64,000 nt of DNA, from positions 1-64,000 of the forward strand of contig JACPIU010000011.1 in the NCBI GenBank assembly GCA_016187935.1, written 5' to 3'. The stretch comes from Bdellovibrio sp. (GTDB lineage: Bacteria > Bdellovibrionota > Bacteriovoracia > Bacteriovoracales > Bacteriovoracaceae). This document shows positions 1-8,268 of the stretch, in pieces. A model generated the notes under the pieces. The model worked only from the letters and a program-made list of their open reading frames with translations. It ran no database searches and was not told the origin of the DNA. A program made the translations under genes and the position numbers. Positions within the stretch are counted from its first letter, which is position 1. Each line of letters begins with the position of its first letter.

Positions 1-1089
1 TTTCTTAAATATTGGGGCTTGACCACTGTGTTGAGCTTGGGACACTGGCATTTTAGATAGTGTCAGAGCTTCATCCTTAGTCATCCCAACTGCCTTCAAA
101 CGCTCATCAAGTGATCTTCCGGTGCTAAGTGGACTTTTAATACCACCTTTTTTATCAAGAAGTTTCATCTTGCTCTTATCTGGAGCATTTTCCTTTTGTA
201 GAAGTTCTTTGATTGATGGTTCCATGAGAGTGTTTGAACCAACTCGACTCATTCCTCGTGCTGCATTTTTCATTCCTCCTGCAAGCATTGGATAAAGAGT
301 CATGGCCTTCATCCCCGAACTCACGACCATTGACCCCATCTTGGCACCAAATGAATGAATGCCTTCGCCTTTTACCATCGCGTAGGTAATCATGGGGCTT
401 ATGAGTAAAAGCAGCGTCACACCAAAGAGCCAGATGATTGTATCCATCTTGGCCAAGACGAATTCCCCTGAAATGGCAGACTCATCAATGCTGTTTCCAA
501 CAAGGGCGAGAATGGTCACAATCACAAAAGGCATGGCCATGCACCAAAGACTGGCCTGCACTGTTCCCTTGAGTGAATCCTTGGTCCACCCCAGGAAATA
601 AAGAATCGCCGTGATGCCTGAAAAAACATAGGTCAGGTGATAGACACTTGAGTAGATGAGTTTGAGTAACCAGATGAAGGCCTTGCTGAAAACGAAAAAG
701 ATAGTGGCGATAAGGTCGTTTAAGTTTGGGATGGCAATAGATTGAATGAAATTCCAATCTCTCTTCTCGGTCGTCTTCATTTTGGCCGTGGTCCACTTCT
801 TAACGAAGAGATTTCTGGGACTGACCTTTTGTAACGTAATACTTGCGGTTTCAAGGGCAAGTTTTACGCCGGTGGTGTGCATCTCGTAGAATGCGCCCAT
901 AAACATGGTGATAATAAAAAGTTTAACTACGACCGCGCCGAAATTCATCTGGCCGAAATATTCCAGGATCAGGCCAATAGTGAAAACTGGAGCGACAAAA
1001 TATCCCGCGATCTGCATCATTTCTTTATAGAGAATAAAAACACTTTTCTCCTCGATTAGGAGCATTTCTTGCAAAATGTTTACATTCAT
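1..1089 (-). CDS. VirB6/TrbL-like type IV secretion membrane protein (3' end cut by window edge)
   Basis: An open frame of 363 codons runs from an ATG at 1089 off the left edge, so the C-terminus is missing. The product is polytopic: after an amphipathic N-terminus come hydrophobic segments near residues 27-40, 55-68, 130-165, 180-200 and 215-235. A Gly/Met-rich and then charged hydrophilic tail follows. That layout, directly after a VirB5/TrbJ-like and a VirB4 gene, fits the VirB6/TrbL inner-membrane channel component that helps move DNA across the inner membrane. The start overlaps the upstream stop, which suggests translational coupling. The family call rests on topology and gene order, not on a recognised motif. 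Confidence 0.72.
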   Translation of the reverse strand, partial: MNVNILQEMLLIEEKSVFILYKEMMQIAGYFVAPVFTIGLILEYFGQMNFGAVVVKLFIITMFMGAFYEMHTTGVKLALETASITLQKVSPRNLFVKKWTTAKMKTTEKRDWNFIQSIAIPNLNDLIATIFFVFSKAFIWLLKLIYSSVYHLTYVFSGITAILYFLGWTKDSLKGTVQASLWCMAMPFVIVTILALVGNSIDESAISGEFVLAKMDTIIWLFGVTLLLLISPMITYAMVKGEGIHSFGAKMGSMVVSSGMKAMTLYPMLAGGMKNAARGMSRVGSNTLMEPSIKELLQKENAPDKSKMKLLDKKGGIKSPLSTGRSLDERLKAVGMTKDEALTLSKMPVSQAQHSGQAPIFKK

Positions 1090-1772
1090 TTTGATGCCCC
1101 CCTTGCACTTCCTGGCATCCCGCGTTTTAGATTGTAGGATTGTTCCTTTTCAATTTGCTCTAAGCGTTTTTCTTCCATGTCTTCTGCAAGGAGGCGATTC
1201 GTCGTTGATACCTTCTCCAAAATTTCAAGTTGGGTTTTGTGCATATCCACGTTCGATTCATAGAGAAGTGCCGTATTCTGCGCCGTGAGCTGAGTCGCGC
1301 GCCCGGTTGTTCTGGCATTGATGGATTTTTCCACCTGGCCTTGGGCCATACGCTCTTTTTTTTGATTTACCTTTTTTTCTGATTTGACCTGTATTTTAGT
1401 TTTCTTTTCATCGCCCTTGATCTTGGCGTAGTCGCGCAAAAGTTCCTTCATGTCAGCAATTGAGTATTTAAGTTCCCGAATGGCTGAGTTAAGTTCGCCC
1501 AGGTCGTTAATTTCCTTTTTAGAAGCGAGGGACTCGGCCAGATATAAAATACGTTCGGCCCTAAAATACTCATCCTGAAATAGCTCGTTATAGTGCTGCA
1601 TTTTTTCAGTGTATTTTTCCGCGTTCGATACAAGTTTCTCAAGCTCATTTAATTGGCTCGCCGTAGTCGTAACCAGTTCAACCAAAAGTGCCGTATCAGA
1701 GCTAATGATTTGTCCATGTACGTTCAAGCTCAAAACAAAACTAAAAATGAAAAAGATTTTATGCATTTTCAT
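1086..1772 (-). CDS. VirB5/TrbJ-like secreted conjugation protein
   Basis: 228 aa with an N-terminal signal peptide ending near VHG, then an almost wholly helical, coiled-coil-rich body (Glu/Lys/Gln rich) and a basic tail. TrbJ/VirB5 proteins are periplasmic and help assemble the conjugative pilus. They typically show a signal peptide plus long helices and sit between VirB4/TrbE and VirB6/TrbL, exactly as here. Its start lies inside the end of the VirB4 gene (14-nt overlap) and its stop overlaps the next start. No catalytic motif is visible and sequence conservation in this family is low, so the name depends largely on position. Confidence 0.68.
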   Translation of the reverse strand: MKMHKIFFIFSFVLSLNVHGQIISSDTALLVELVTTTASQLNELEKLVSNAEKYTEKMQHYNELFQDEYFRAERILYLAESLASKKEINDLGELNSAIRELKYSIADMKELLRDYAKIKGDEKKTKIQVKSEKKVNQKKERMAQGQVEKSINARTTGRATQLTAQNTALLYESNVDMHKTQLEILEKVSTTNRLLAEDMEEKRLEQIEKEQSYNLKRGMPGSARGASK

Positions 1773-3636
1773 GTGTCCCCCAATGTGGATTTTTTATTTT
1801 GGTGTAATTGGTAATTGCGTCTTTGAACGGGAGAAAGCGCCCTTTCTCTTTCATGTAAAGGTCAAAATGATTGGTGTCGTTTTTATCTGAAGTAAATAAC
1901 TCGTACTCCAAGTGAGTAGGATAATAACGCAAAGGTTTTTTATGAGTGTCGCTAAGAAATAAAAATTCACTGTAGGCCCCCTTTTTAGATAAAACGGAAT
2001 CCAGTAAAGATTTTCCTGTGGCATCCAGGAACTCCGACTCCGACAGCGCCTGCTTGAACATAAGTTTGAAGTAGGTGTTTTGAATAATGACTCGCCCTAG
2101 TTGAGTTTCCGAAAAGTCATCCATGTTTTGAGAAATTGCCATGGCACTGGCGTTTTCTTTTCTAAAGGTTCTAAAGCATTCGGCAATGTAGTCAGCATTC
2201 TTGGATAGCAAATGCCAGCACTCATCAAAGACGAATATTTTTCGGCCACAGAGGTGTTTAAAATATTCAATCAAATAAATGATGAGTGGTGCCTTCATGG
2301 CGTCTGGGTAATTGCCAAAGTCGCAGTAGGTAAAACCGTTAAGTGGCATGACTTCATCTGTAAAATACTGCTCGATCTCACTAAAGTAATAGCTAATGCC
2401 GGAAAATTCTTTTTCAAGTGCTCCTATGAAACTGGCAAAATCTGGACAGGCGTCTTGCTCCAAAATATTTGTAATAACTTCAAAGAGACGCCCTTCTTCC
2501 TTTTTTGGAAGGCGTTCATCCATGGCAGACAAAACAAATTCCTTTAAATAGCGTGGATTTTTAAATTGAAGTGGATTGAATTTTTCAGAAAAAACTAGGC
2601 CTTCACCATAAAGGGCGTTCTTCCGAAAAGAATTACCAAGGTCAAGACAAAGTGCCCTGGTCCCGCGCTCAAGCTCGAATTTCAAAATTTTATTGGCCAT
2701 CATCGACTTTCCTTGGCCAGACTGCCCTGTGATCAGGCAATTGAAATTTAAGGCGTCCTTGTGAAAGAGGTCTAAATAAACTGAATTGCCCGAGCGACTG
2801 CTTAGTTCAAGGCCATCCTCAAAGATAAAATCTCGATGTAGTGGAATAAGGTAAGAGAGATAATCCGAAGGCAAGTCCAATTTTCGTTTGAAGCTTGGGG
2901 GAACGCCTGGGACCAGAGTTTGATAAAAATAGCTTAAGGCCCGTTCTTCCTTGAACAGTGAGCCATTTTTACCTTTGAATTCGGCCAAGAGGTGGTCCGT
3001 TTCTCTATCCAAGGCCTCTTTCGTGCTGGCGCGAACAAGAAAAAAGCACTCAACCAAAAAGAGTGCCTTATTATCAGTCGTGACCTCGTTTAATAGGTCT
3101 TCCGACTGATAATAGGCATTCTCAGAATCTAAATCCCGCATTCCCTTGAAAAGCGCCGAGAAGTGAAGCTTGCGCTTGAAGTTGATTTTGTTTTTGGCCG
3201 CAACTTTTGGAATCTTTTTAAAGCATAAGACAAAATCCGGGTATGAATTGGCCTCAAAGCGTCTAATCGACTCTGGAAAGTCTTCAACTGAGAGAATCCG
3301 TAGATATTCATTCCCGAGAGTCAGGTAATTATCATAAAATTGTACCCGCGCCTCTTGTTGCTTTAAAAAAGTGGCCACAGGTTCACTTTTGGGAATGATC
3401 TTTCCATGCGTGAGAGAAATATCACCAAAAGAGTTTAAGCAAAGCTTGCCGCCTAACCAATAGAACTTAAGTACATCCCCTGTTTTGATCAAATCATTTT
3501 CAAGATCAGAAAAGACTCGATCTACGGCACTTGCATCCAATCCTTCAAAATCAGGGCCTAAAATTTGAAAGAAAGTGCTGACCTCCCCATTTAGTGAGGT
3601 CAGTTTATTTTCCTCAACGTGAAATAGTGGAATCAT
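1759..3636 (-). CDS. virB4: VirB4/TrbE/TraC-family conjugation ATPase
   Basis: 625 aa cytoplasmic or membrane-associated ATPase that powers pilus biogenesis and substrate transfer in type IV secretion. The Walker A motif GQSGQGKS is at about residues 304-311, and the Walker B strand IFVFDE lies at about 467-472, followed by CWHLL. The N-terminal 280 residues form the family-typical non-ATPase domain. The length is on the short side for VirB4 proteins (usually 600-850 aa). It starts within the VirB3-like gene (23-nt overlap) and overlaps the VirB5-like gene downstream. Both nucleotide-binding motifs are intact, so it is probably functional. Confidence 0.93.
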   Translation of the reverse strand: MIPLFHVEENKLTSLNGEVSTFFQILGPDFEGLDASAVDRVFSDLENDLIKTGDVLKFYWLGGKLCLNSFGDISLTHGKIIPKSEPVATFLKQQEARVQFYDNYLTLGNEYLRILSVEDFPESIRRFEANSYPDFVLCFKKIPKVAAKNKINFKRKLHFSALFKGMRDLDSENAYYQSEDLLNEVTTDNKALFLVECFFLVRASTKEALDRETDHLLAEFKGKNGSLFKEERALSYFYQTLVPGVPPSFKRKLDLPSDYLSYLIPLHRDFIFEDGLELSSRSGNSVYLDLFHKDALNFNCLITGQSGQGKSMMANKILKFELERGTRALCLDLGNSFRKNALYGEGLVFSEKFNPLQFKNPRYLKEFVLSAMDERLPKKEEGRLFEVITNILEQDACPDFASFIGALEKEFSGISYYFSEIEQYFTDEVMPLNGFTYCDFGNYPDAMKAPLIIYLIEYFKHLCGRKIFVFDECWHLLSKNADYIAECFRTFRKENASAMAISQNMDDFSETQLGRVIIQNTYFKLMFKQALSESEFLDATGKSLLDSVLSKKGAYSEFLFLSDTHKKPLRYYPTHLEYELFTSDKNDTNHFDLYMKEKGRFLPFKDAITNYTKIKNPHWGTHENA

Positions 3637-3883
3637 TTTTCACCTCCCATGCATCACTTAGAAAGATGTCTTTTTTCATAGGCAGCATCCATCCAATAAG
3701 ATCAAAGTTCTTACGGACGAATTTAAAAGTAAGGATCGCCAGAGCGCTTAAGCTGATACTTGCAAACGGGCGAAAATTAAAAAGCATGGAGAAGTACAGC
3801 ATCGCCATCAAAACGCATAAATCTGGAAATCCAAGGCCATAAAATTCTGGCAGTGATTTCAAAAATTTTGGATATTTTCTCAT
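3614..3883 (-). CDS. VirB3/TrbD-like small membrane protein
   Basis: 89 aa with two closely spaced hydrophobic helices (about residues 20-37 and 40-55) and charged ends. VirB3/TrbD/TraL proteins are short inner-membrane partners of VirB4 encoded between the pilin and the ATPase gene, which is this position. The start overlaps the pilin stop, and the 3' end overlaps the VirB4 start. There is no diagnostic motif; topology and order carry the call. Confidence 0.7.
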   Translation of the reverse strand: MRKYPKFLKSLPEFYGLGFPDLCVLMAMLYFSMLFNFRPFASISLSALAILTFKFVRKNFDLIGWMLPMKKDIFLSDAWEVKNDSTISR

Positions 3884-4143
3884 TAGGCCAATCCTTTGAT
3901 AAAGCTCAAGATAGATGGACTCAGCATCAGAATAAAAACGCCAAGAAGTGCCTGGGTCATTTTTTGGCCGGCATCTTGCCTGCCAATCATGAAGTAGACT
4001 GCTGAAAGCACCAGACCAAAGAGCGCCAGCCCAAAACCGATTCGAGTTGTTTCCTGTGCGAGCTTATCTGCCGAGGCCTTAAGACTCACGGCCCATGAGC
4101 TTGGGGCGAGCAAAAATAGAAAGAGCAAGAGTATTTTTTTCAT
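3883..4143 (-). CDS. VirB2/TrbC-like pilin subunit
   Basis: 86 aa: a cleavable signal peptide (hydrophobic stretch after MKK, likely cut after SSWA), then two hydrophobic helices separated by a short polar loop (GRQDAGQK). This is the standard VirB2/TrbC pilin layout, the subunit of the conjugative pilus. An AGGA ribosome site lies 6 nt before the ATG. It is followed by the VirB3-like gene with overlapping stop and start. Confidence 0.8.
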   Translation of the reverse strand: MKKILLLFLFLLAPSSWAVSLKASADKLAQETTRIGFGLALFGLVLSAVYFMIGRQDAGQKMTQALLGVFILMLSPSILSFIKGLA

Positions 4144-4151
4144 CTTTGTTC

Positions 4152-6053
4152 CTAGTTGAAGTAATTGTTAATGACTGAGGTAACGGCGATTTCCATGCCC
4201 TGGAAGTACGTCTTGTTCTCGCCGAGCTTGACCGCATTCCAGTTCACCCCGCCTCGCCATCCTCCGAATTCTGCCGATTCTACCGAGAGAGGAAAACCAG
4301 ATCGCGCAGAAAAATCAACGACCATCGGGATGCAATATCCGCGATCACGCCCGGTAAAACTATTCAGTTTGACGCCATGAAAAGTCGTGTTGGTAAACGC
4401 CATGATTTTTAAGGCGAGATTGGTCTCTTCTCCCGGCGTGACTTCTTTGATCTTTTCAATGTCAGGTATTCTCAAGTGTAGATTGCCATTCATGTTTTGA
4501 ATTTCAATTTTCTTATCCTTCATAAGCTGCTCAAGCGAATATTCGTCATGATCGACAATCAAATACATCCTTTTAAATTCTGCCGTTTCCGTTGTGAGCG
4601 TAAACTTTGGTTCAATTGGTTTAAAAAGATTAATACTTATCTCACAGACAAAATCGCGCGAAATACAATTTTGTCCGCATGAGCCACCTCGACTTATCCA
4701 AGCGTCCTGAAAGTTTCCAAGCTCCTCTCCAATTCTTTTCACTGGTTTTAATTGAAACTCAATCAGACTATTTTGAGAGGAAACACCGAGTGGGAAAATT
4801 GTGAAGCTCTCACTGGTTGAAAGGTTGGCCTCAAAAGAATAGATTTTTTCAAGACTCACGCTGGCGAGTTCTTTTCCCGTGGCATAGGTAAGAACAATGA
4901 CATCAATTGGTGTAAATTTATGATCAAGGTAAGTGGTCTTTAAGCGTTTCGTGAAAACAAACCATTTACCCGCTTTATCAAGGTCTGCGACTTCTTTTAG
5001 GTGAGTAAATTCAGAAAGATTGTTTCTCCACTCGCCGATCTGACTTAAGCGATCATCCTCGATTTTGACGTTTTTATCATACAGGATCGACAAAATTTGA
5101 GAGAATGTCGCTGGACGAGCATGAACACCATCAATCCCAACGTAAGACACAGAGGTGCCAAGAGGCGTCGTCACTATCACGGGCAGGCACTTCTCTTTTA
5201 CCGATGCTAAAAGAGTTCTATAGGTGGATTCGAGTTCTGGAATCTCATAGTCGGCGACTTCCGAGATAATGAACTCGCCTTTTTTAAAATAATTGTCCTC
5301 AATTAAAAGCGAGGGAACATTGTCTAACTCAACCTCGAAAGTTTCAACTACGCCTGCTTCAAAATGGCGTGAGACTACCTTGGCGGCGATAATCTCAAAA
5401 TTCTGTGTCTCGTAATTGTAATAATAGAAGTTAAGTTTGAGATTTTTGATCGATCGAAAATATCCATTCCCCTTAAGTTTAACCGTGTTTTCAAGCGTGA
5501 TTTTGAGATTAGTGATTTCAAAGTCAGCCGAGTCAAAATATTTCTTATATTTTAAGACTTGTTCCGAATAAAAAGCAGGATCAACGTCTGGATACTTTAC
5601 CCAAGATAGGTCGTGATCTTCGATTTCTCCAGAGGAATGTGACGAAAAACGGCCTACCGATGCCGCTGATCTTAGCGCATTGCCTCGAACAAAAAGTTCA
5701 CCCACTCGATACTTGAAGGAGGGGTTATTTCGTCCAACTCTTGTATCAATTTCGATTTTTGTGATTTCCCCTGTGGAAATTGATCTTGCATCAGCGGTAA
5801 TCTTATAGTTTTGCAGAAAGTTGATCGAGAGTTCGGGAATATCGGCCACTAGAGGATGGCGGCCCAAAGATAATTCGGCGGCATTTTTAACAAAGTCACC
5901 ATCGTTGTCCGCGTTTGGATCAAGGCCAGTCTCAAGAACTTCATGCCGTCCATCACCATGGCCCTGCTCAACGCCTTGGGAATTTTCATCAGTGTTTGAT
6001 TTCAAAGAACAAGAACAGAACAAGAAAACTAACAAAATAAGTAAAAACTTCAC
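4152..6053 (-). CDS. Large lipoprotein with a calcium-type DxDxDG segment, in T4SS operon
   Basis: 633 aa starting at GTG (6053), preceded by AGGGGG. The N-terminus is a lipoprotein signal with Cys in a FCSC context. Near residues 45-60 is DPNADNDGDF, a thrombospondin type 3-like calcium-binding segment, followed by ELSLGRHPLVAD. The rest is beta-rich with scattered Cys (the C-x-x-C and single Cys of the C-terminal third may form disulfides). No enzyme motif is seen. It lies 8 nt upstream of the pilin gene, so it is probably an outer-membrane or surface component of the conjugation apparatus, such as an adhesin or mating-pair factor. That role is inferred from position only. Confidence 0.6.
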   Translation of the reverse strand: MKFLLILLVFLFCSCSLKSNTDENSQGVEQGHGDGRHEVLETGLDPNADNDGDFVKNAAELSLGRHPLVADIPELSINFLQNYKITADARSISTGEITKIEIDTRVGRNNPSFKYRVGELFVRGNALRSAASVGRFSSHSSGEIEDHDLSWVKYPDVDPAFYSEQVLKYKKYFDSADFEITNLKITLENTVKLKGNGYFRSIKNLKLNFYYYNYETQNFEIIAAKVVSRHFEAGVVETFEVELDNVPSLLIEDNYFKKGEFIISEVADYEIPELESTYRTLLASVKEKCLPVIVTTPLGTSVSYVGIDGVHARPATFSQILSILYDKNVKIEDDRLSQIGEWRNNLSEFTHLKEVADLDKAGKWFVFTKRLKTTYLDHKFTPIDVIVLTYATGKELASVSLEKIYSFEANLSTSESFTIFPLGVSSQNSLIEFQLKPVKRIGEELGNFQDAWISRGGSCGQNCISRDFVCEISINLFKPIEPKFTLTTETAEFKRMYLIVDHDEYSLEQLMKDKKIEIQNMNGNLHLRIPDIEKIKEVTPGEETNLALKIMAFTNTTFHGVKLNSFTGRDRGYCIPMVVDFSARSGFPLSVESAEFGGWRGGVNWNAVKLGENKTYFQGMEIAVTSVINNYFN

Positions 6054-6062
6054 AGAAACCCC

Positions 6063-6272
6063 CTATAGTTTTATGACATTAACAACTGCGTTTATTGGAA
6101 ACGTGAAAATGATTTCGAGTCTTGCCACTGTAAAAAGATGGCCCTTGTGGATGGCCATGAAAATTCCCTCATAGATTTTCCCATCTCGGGTCTTGATGAT
6201 TTCGTGGCCGATTTCAAGTTCACTCTCTAGCTTTGCCTGGCCCTGAATTTTGCAACTATGCTTGTTGTTCAT
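6063..6272 (-). CDS. Small basic protein of T4SS operon, possible Sm-like beta-barrel
   Basis: 69 aa, no signal peptide or membrane helix. The ATG is preceded by GAGGTAAGG. The pattern DGKIYEGIFMAIHKGHLF followed by IIFTFPINAVVNVI resembles the strand order of small Sm/LSm-type barrels, but I cannot confirm this and the usual conserved residues are not clear. It sits between a 37-codon mini-gene and the lipoprotein gene in one transcription unit. Confidence 0.5.
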   Translation of the reverse strand: MNNKHSCKIQGQAKLESELEIGHEIIKTRDGKIYEGIFMAIHKGHLFTVARLEIIFTFPINAVVNVIKL

Positions 6273-6283
6273 AGGGCCTTACC

Positions 6284-6397
6284 TCAAAGTTTTGAAGGCC
6301 AAAGCTGTAGGGCCTTGACCTTGTTCTGTTCGATTCTTTCTTGAACCTTCGGGCATACTGATAGGCGCAGGAATTTTTTAAAATATGCAAACTTCAT
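6284..6397 (-). CDS. 37-aa basic mini-protein, translationally coupled
   Basis: A very short frame starts at the ATG at 6397 and ends with TGA at 6284-6286. The ATG is preceded by GGAGG at ideal spacing and overlaps the stop of the zinc-ribbon gene as ATGA. The product is Lys/Arg-rich (begins MKFAYFKKFLRL) with one Cys. Evidence for translation is the ribosome site and overlap only; I do not recognise the protein. Confidence 0.42.
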   Translation of the reverse strand: MKFAYFKKFLRLSVCPKVQERIEQNKVKALQLWPSKL

Positions 6398-6606
6398 GGT
6401 GTGCCTCCTGAGATGACTCGAAGTTGGCGATCAATTTTCTTTGAATATTCGCGAAACTCAACTCGGGCCCAAGGTGGGATCATCTCTTCGCTTTCGTATC
6501 TGTCATGCACGAAGAGACAGTTCACACAATGAGAGTAGGTGATTAAATGCTCATACCCACGGTCCCCGCAATGCGGGCAAGTATCAAATAAAATTCCACG
6601 TTCCAT
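6394..6606 (-). CDS. Small zinc-ribbon protein, first gene of T4SS operon
   Basis: 70 aa with CPHCG near residues 10-14 and HCVNC near 26-30, a likely four-Cys zinc ribbon, followed by a charged helix. GGAGGAC lies upstream of the ATG. Such proteins often open conjugation or plasmid operons and may bind DNA or protein, but no target can be named. It is the first gene after the promoter region at 6607-6760. Confidence 0.6.
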   Translation of the reverse strand: MERGILFDTCPHCGDRGYEHLITYSHCVNCLFVHDRYESEEMIPPWARVEFREYSKKIDRQLRVISGGTP

Positions 6607-6651
6607 GTTCGTCCTCCGGTTTTTTTAATTTGGTCCCCTCACCTATATAGG

Positions 6652-6668
6652 ATCAAGAATCGTGCCAA
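6652..6668 (-). promoter_or_regulatory. Sigma-54-like element upstream of T4SS operon
   Basis: Read on the minus strand, TTGGCACG-ATTC-TTGAT matches the -24 block of a sigma-54 promoter perfectly, but has GA where the -12 block should have GC. It lies about 46 nt upstream of the start at 6606. A CTATATAGG palindrome is just downstream and could instead act as a -10-like element. Either reading is tentative. Confidence 0.35.
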
Positions 6669-6761
6669 CTTTTGTTTTGGAGAATTGAGTGAAGAATTAC
6701 GAATGGTTTGCGTTGCGTATAATTTTATTGCGAAAAATTTGCTCAAAAATTTGCGGAAATT

Positions 6762-6940
6762 GTGATGAACCATCGTCACAATTTTACCCAAATTTCCTAT
6801 GAAAATGGGTGATTCCTTTTTAGATTCGCGGAGTTTCAGAATGTGACGAGAATGTCGTCACGGCGAGAGTGAAAAAATTGCAAAAATGGGGGAAATCTTT
6901 TTTGATTCGAGGGGTTGGTTGTGTGACGAAATGTTGTCGC
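6762..6940. repeat. Three palindromes (GTGACGA-N4/5-TCGTCAC type), left flank of CRISPR locus
   Basis: Copies at 6762-6779 (one arm mismatch), 6843-6861 (perfect 7-bp arms, 5-nt centre) and 6923-6940 (two mismatches), spaced about 80 nt apart. The same palindrome occurs three times on the other side of the cas operon (13151-13324). They may be operators of one regulator or structural marks of the module. No gene covers 6669-6970 apart from these. Confidence 0.7.
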
Positions 6941-6970
6941 GGATTACTAGCAAAATCAGTTTCACCACTG

Positions 6971-8120
6971 CTCTTTCACATTCCCGTAATCTCTTCGGCC
7001 TCAGACCTCACCGTCGGGTTGGCAATACAGCGAATGAGTTTGCTCTTTCACATTCCCGTAATCTCTTCGGCCTCAGACAACTGCTTAATATTCTTAGTTC
7101 TAATCTCAATCTACTCTTTCACATTCCCGTAATCTCTTCGGCCTCAGACCAATACAGCGTGAACCCAAAGCATCGGCAACACTACTCTTTCACATTCCCG
7201 TAATCTCTTCGGCCTCAGACTAACTGGCCATGCCCTTGGGCATCTGTTGCAGTCTCTTTCACATTCCCGTAATCTCTTCGGCCTCAGACAAAAAGAATTA
7301 CTCACCAAGAAACTTTATAAATTAAACTCTTTCACATTCCCGTAATCTCTTCGGCCTCAGACAGATACCTAGAAAATGAAAAAGCAGTTTTCCCACCTCT
7401 TTCACATTCCCGTAATCTCTTCGGCCTCAGACTTCCGTTATGACTTACCAATAGTCTTTCGCCTGTTACTCAATCTCTTCGGCCTCAGACAAACACCCGG
7501 CGAAAATAGATTCACAATCGGAGAACTCTTTCACATTCCCGTAATCTCTTCGGCCTCAGACGCAGTGTATGAATGTAAGTGCATGTGCGGGAAAGTCTTC
7601 TCTTTCACATTCCCGTAATCTCTTCGGCCTCAGACTGAATTAGAAAAAGAAACATCAGCTCTAGAAGGCAACTCTTTCACATTCCCGTAATCTCTTCGGC
7701 CTCAGACGAACTGCTTTTCAAGGGGCACAAATAAGATTTTACTCTTTCACATTCCCGTAATCTCTTCGGCCTCAGACAAGATCAACGCAGTCTTCAAGAC
7801 GCCGAACTAGCATACTCTTTCACATTCCCGTAATCTCTTCGGCCTCAGACTGTCCTGATAAATCATCTTTGACTCTTTCACATTCCCGTAATCTCTTCGG
7901 CCTCAGACGTGAGATTCTAAATTAAACCTAGACTTAAGCACTTCTCTTTCACATTCCCGTAATCTCTTCGGCCTCAGACTGTTGACCGGCAGCAACAGCG
8001 CCCAATCATGGGAACTCTTTCACATTCCCGTAATCTCTTCGGCCTCAGACTGTGATCTTCATCCACCTCGGCCAACCCTGCGTACTCTTTCACATTCCCG
8101 TAATCTCTTCGGCCTCAGAC
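6971..8120 (-). CRISPR. Type V CRISPR array, 17 repeats and 16 spacers
   Basis: Sixteen identical 36-nt repeats plus one variant. On the plus strand the repeat begins CTCTTTCACATTCCCG and ends TCTTCGGCCTCAGAC. Repeats start at 6971, 7043, 7114, 7185, 7254, 7327, 7397, 7455 (variant), 7526, 7600, 7672, 7742, 7815, 7873, 7944, 8015 and 8085. Spacers are mostly 33-38 nt; two are 22 nt (7433-7454 and 7851-7872). Because the cas operon and AT-rich leader lie at the right end, transcription is most likely on the minus strand, giving crRNA repeats that start GTCTGAGGCC. In that orientation the repeat shows only a weak internal stem, which suggests a separate tracrRNA rather than Cas12a-type self-processing. 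Confidence 0.98.
7455..7490 (-). repeat. Variant CRISPR repeat inside the array
   Basis: The last 19 nt (plus strand, AATCTCTTCGGCCTCAGAC) and the TCTTTC near the start match the standard repeat, but the 10 nt between are replaced by 11 unrelated nt. The preceding spacer is only 22 nt. In crRNA orientation the altered part is the half next to the spacer. Confidence 0.85.
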
Positions 8121-8268
8121 CCTTGCTTCTTTAGTAAAAATCCCTGCATAGTTTAGACCTGTAAAATGGCATTCAGGCTGTTCCACATATAAACAGTGAG
8201 TTACAGATTTAATACCAATCTAAATTTCAATAAGTTATAAGGATAATGTCTTCACGCTTCCTGGCGTT
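8121..8268 (-). promoter_or_regulatory. CRISPR leader
   Basis: 148 nt of AT-rich DNA without a gene between the cas2 stop and the first repeat. It should hold the array promoter and the integration-signal sequence. No confident -10/-35 pair was picked out. Confidence 0.65.

Noticed and set aside
6869-7203. Open frames on the plus strand reading LFHIPVISSASD or ALSHSRNLFGLR repeatedly
   Set aside because: They are translations of CRISPR repeats; no gene.
7376-7618. Another plus-strand frame with LFHIPVISSASD repeats
   Set aside because: Same cause: lies inside the array.
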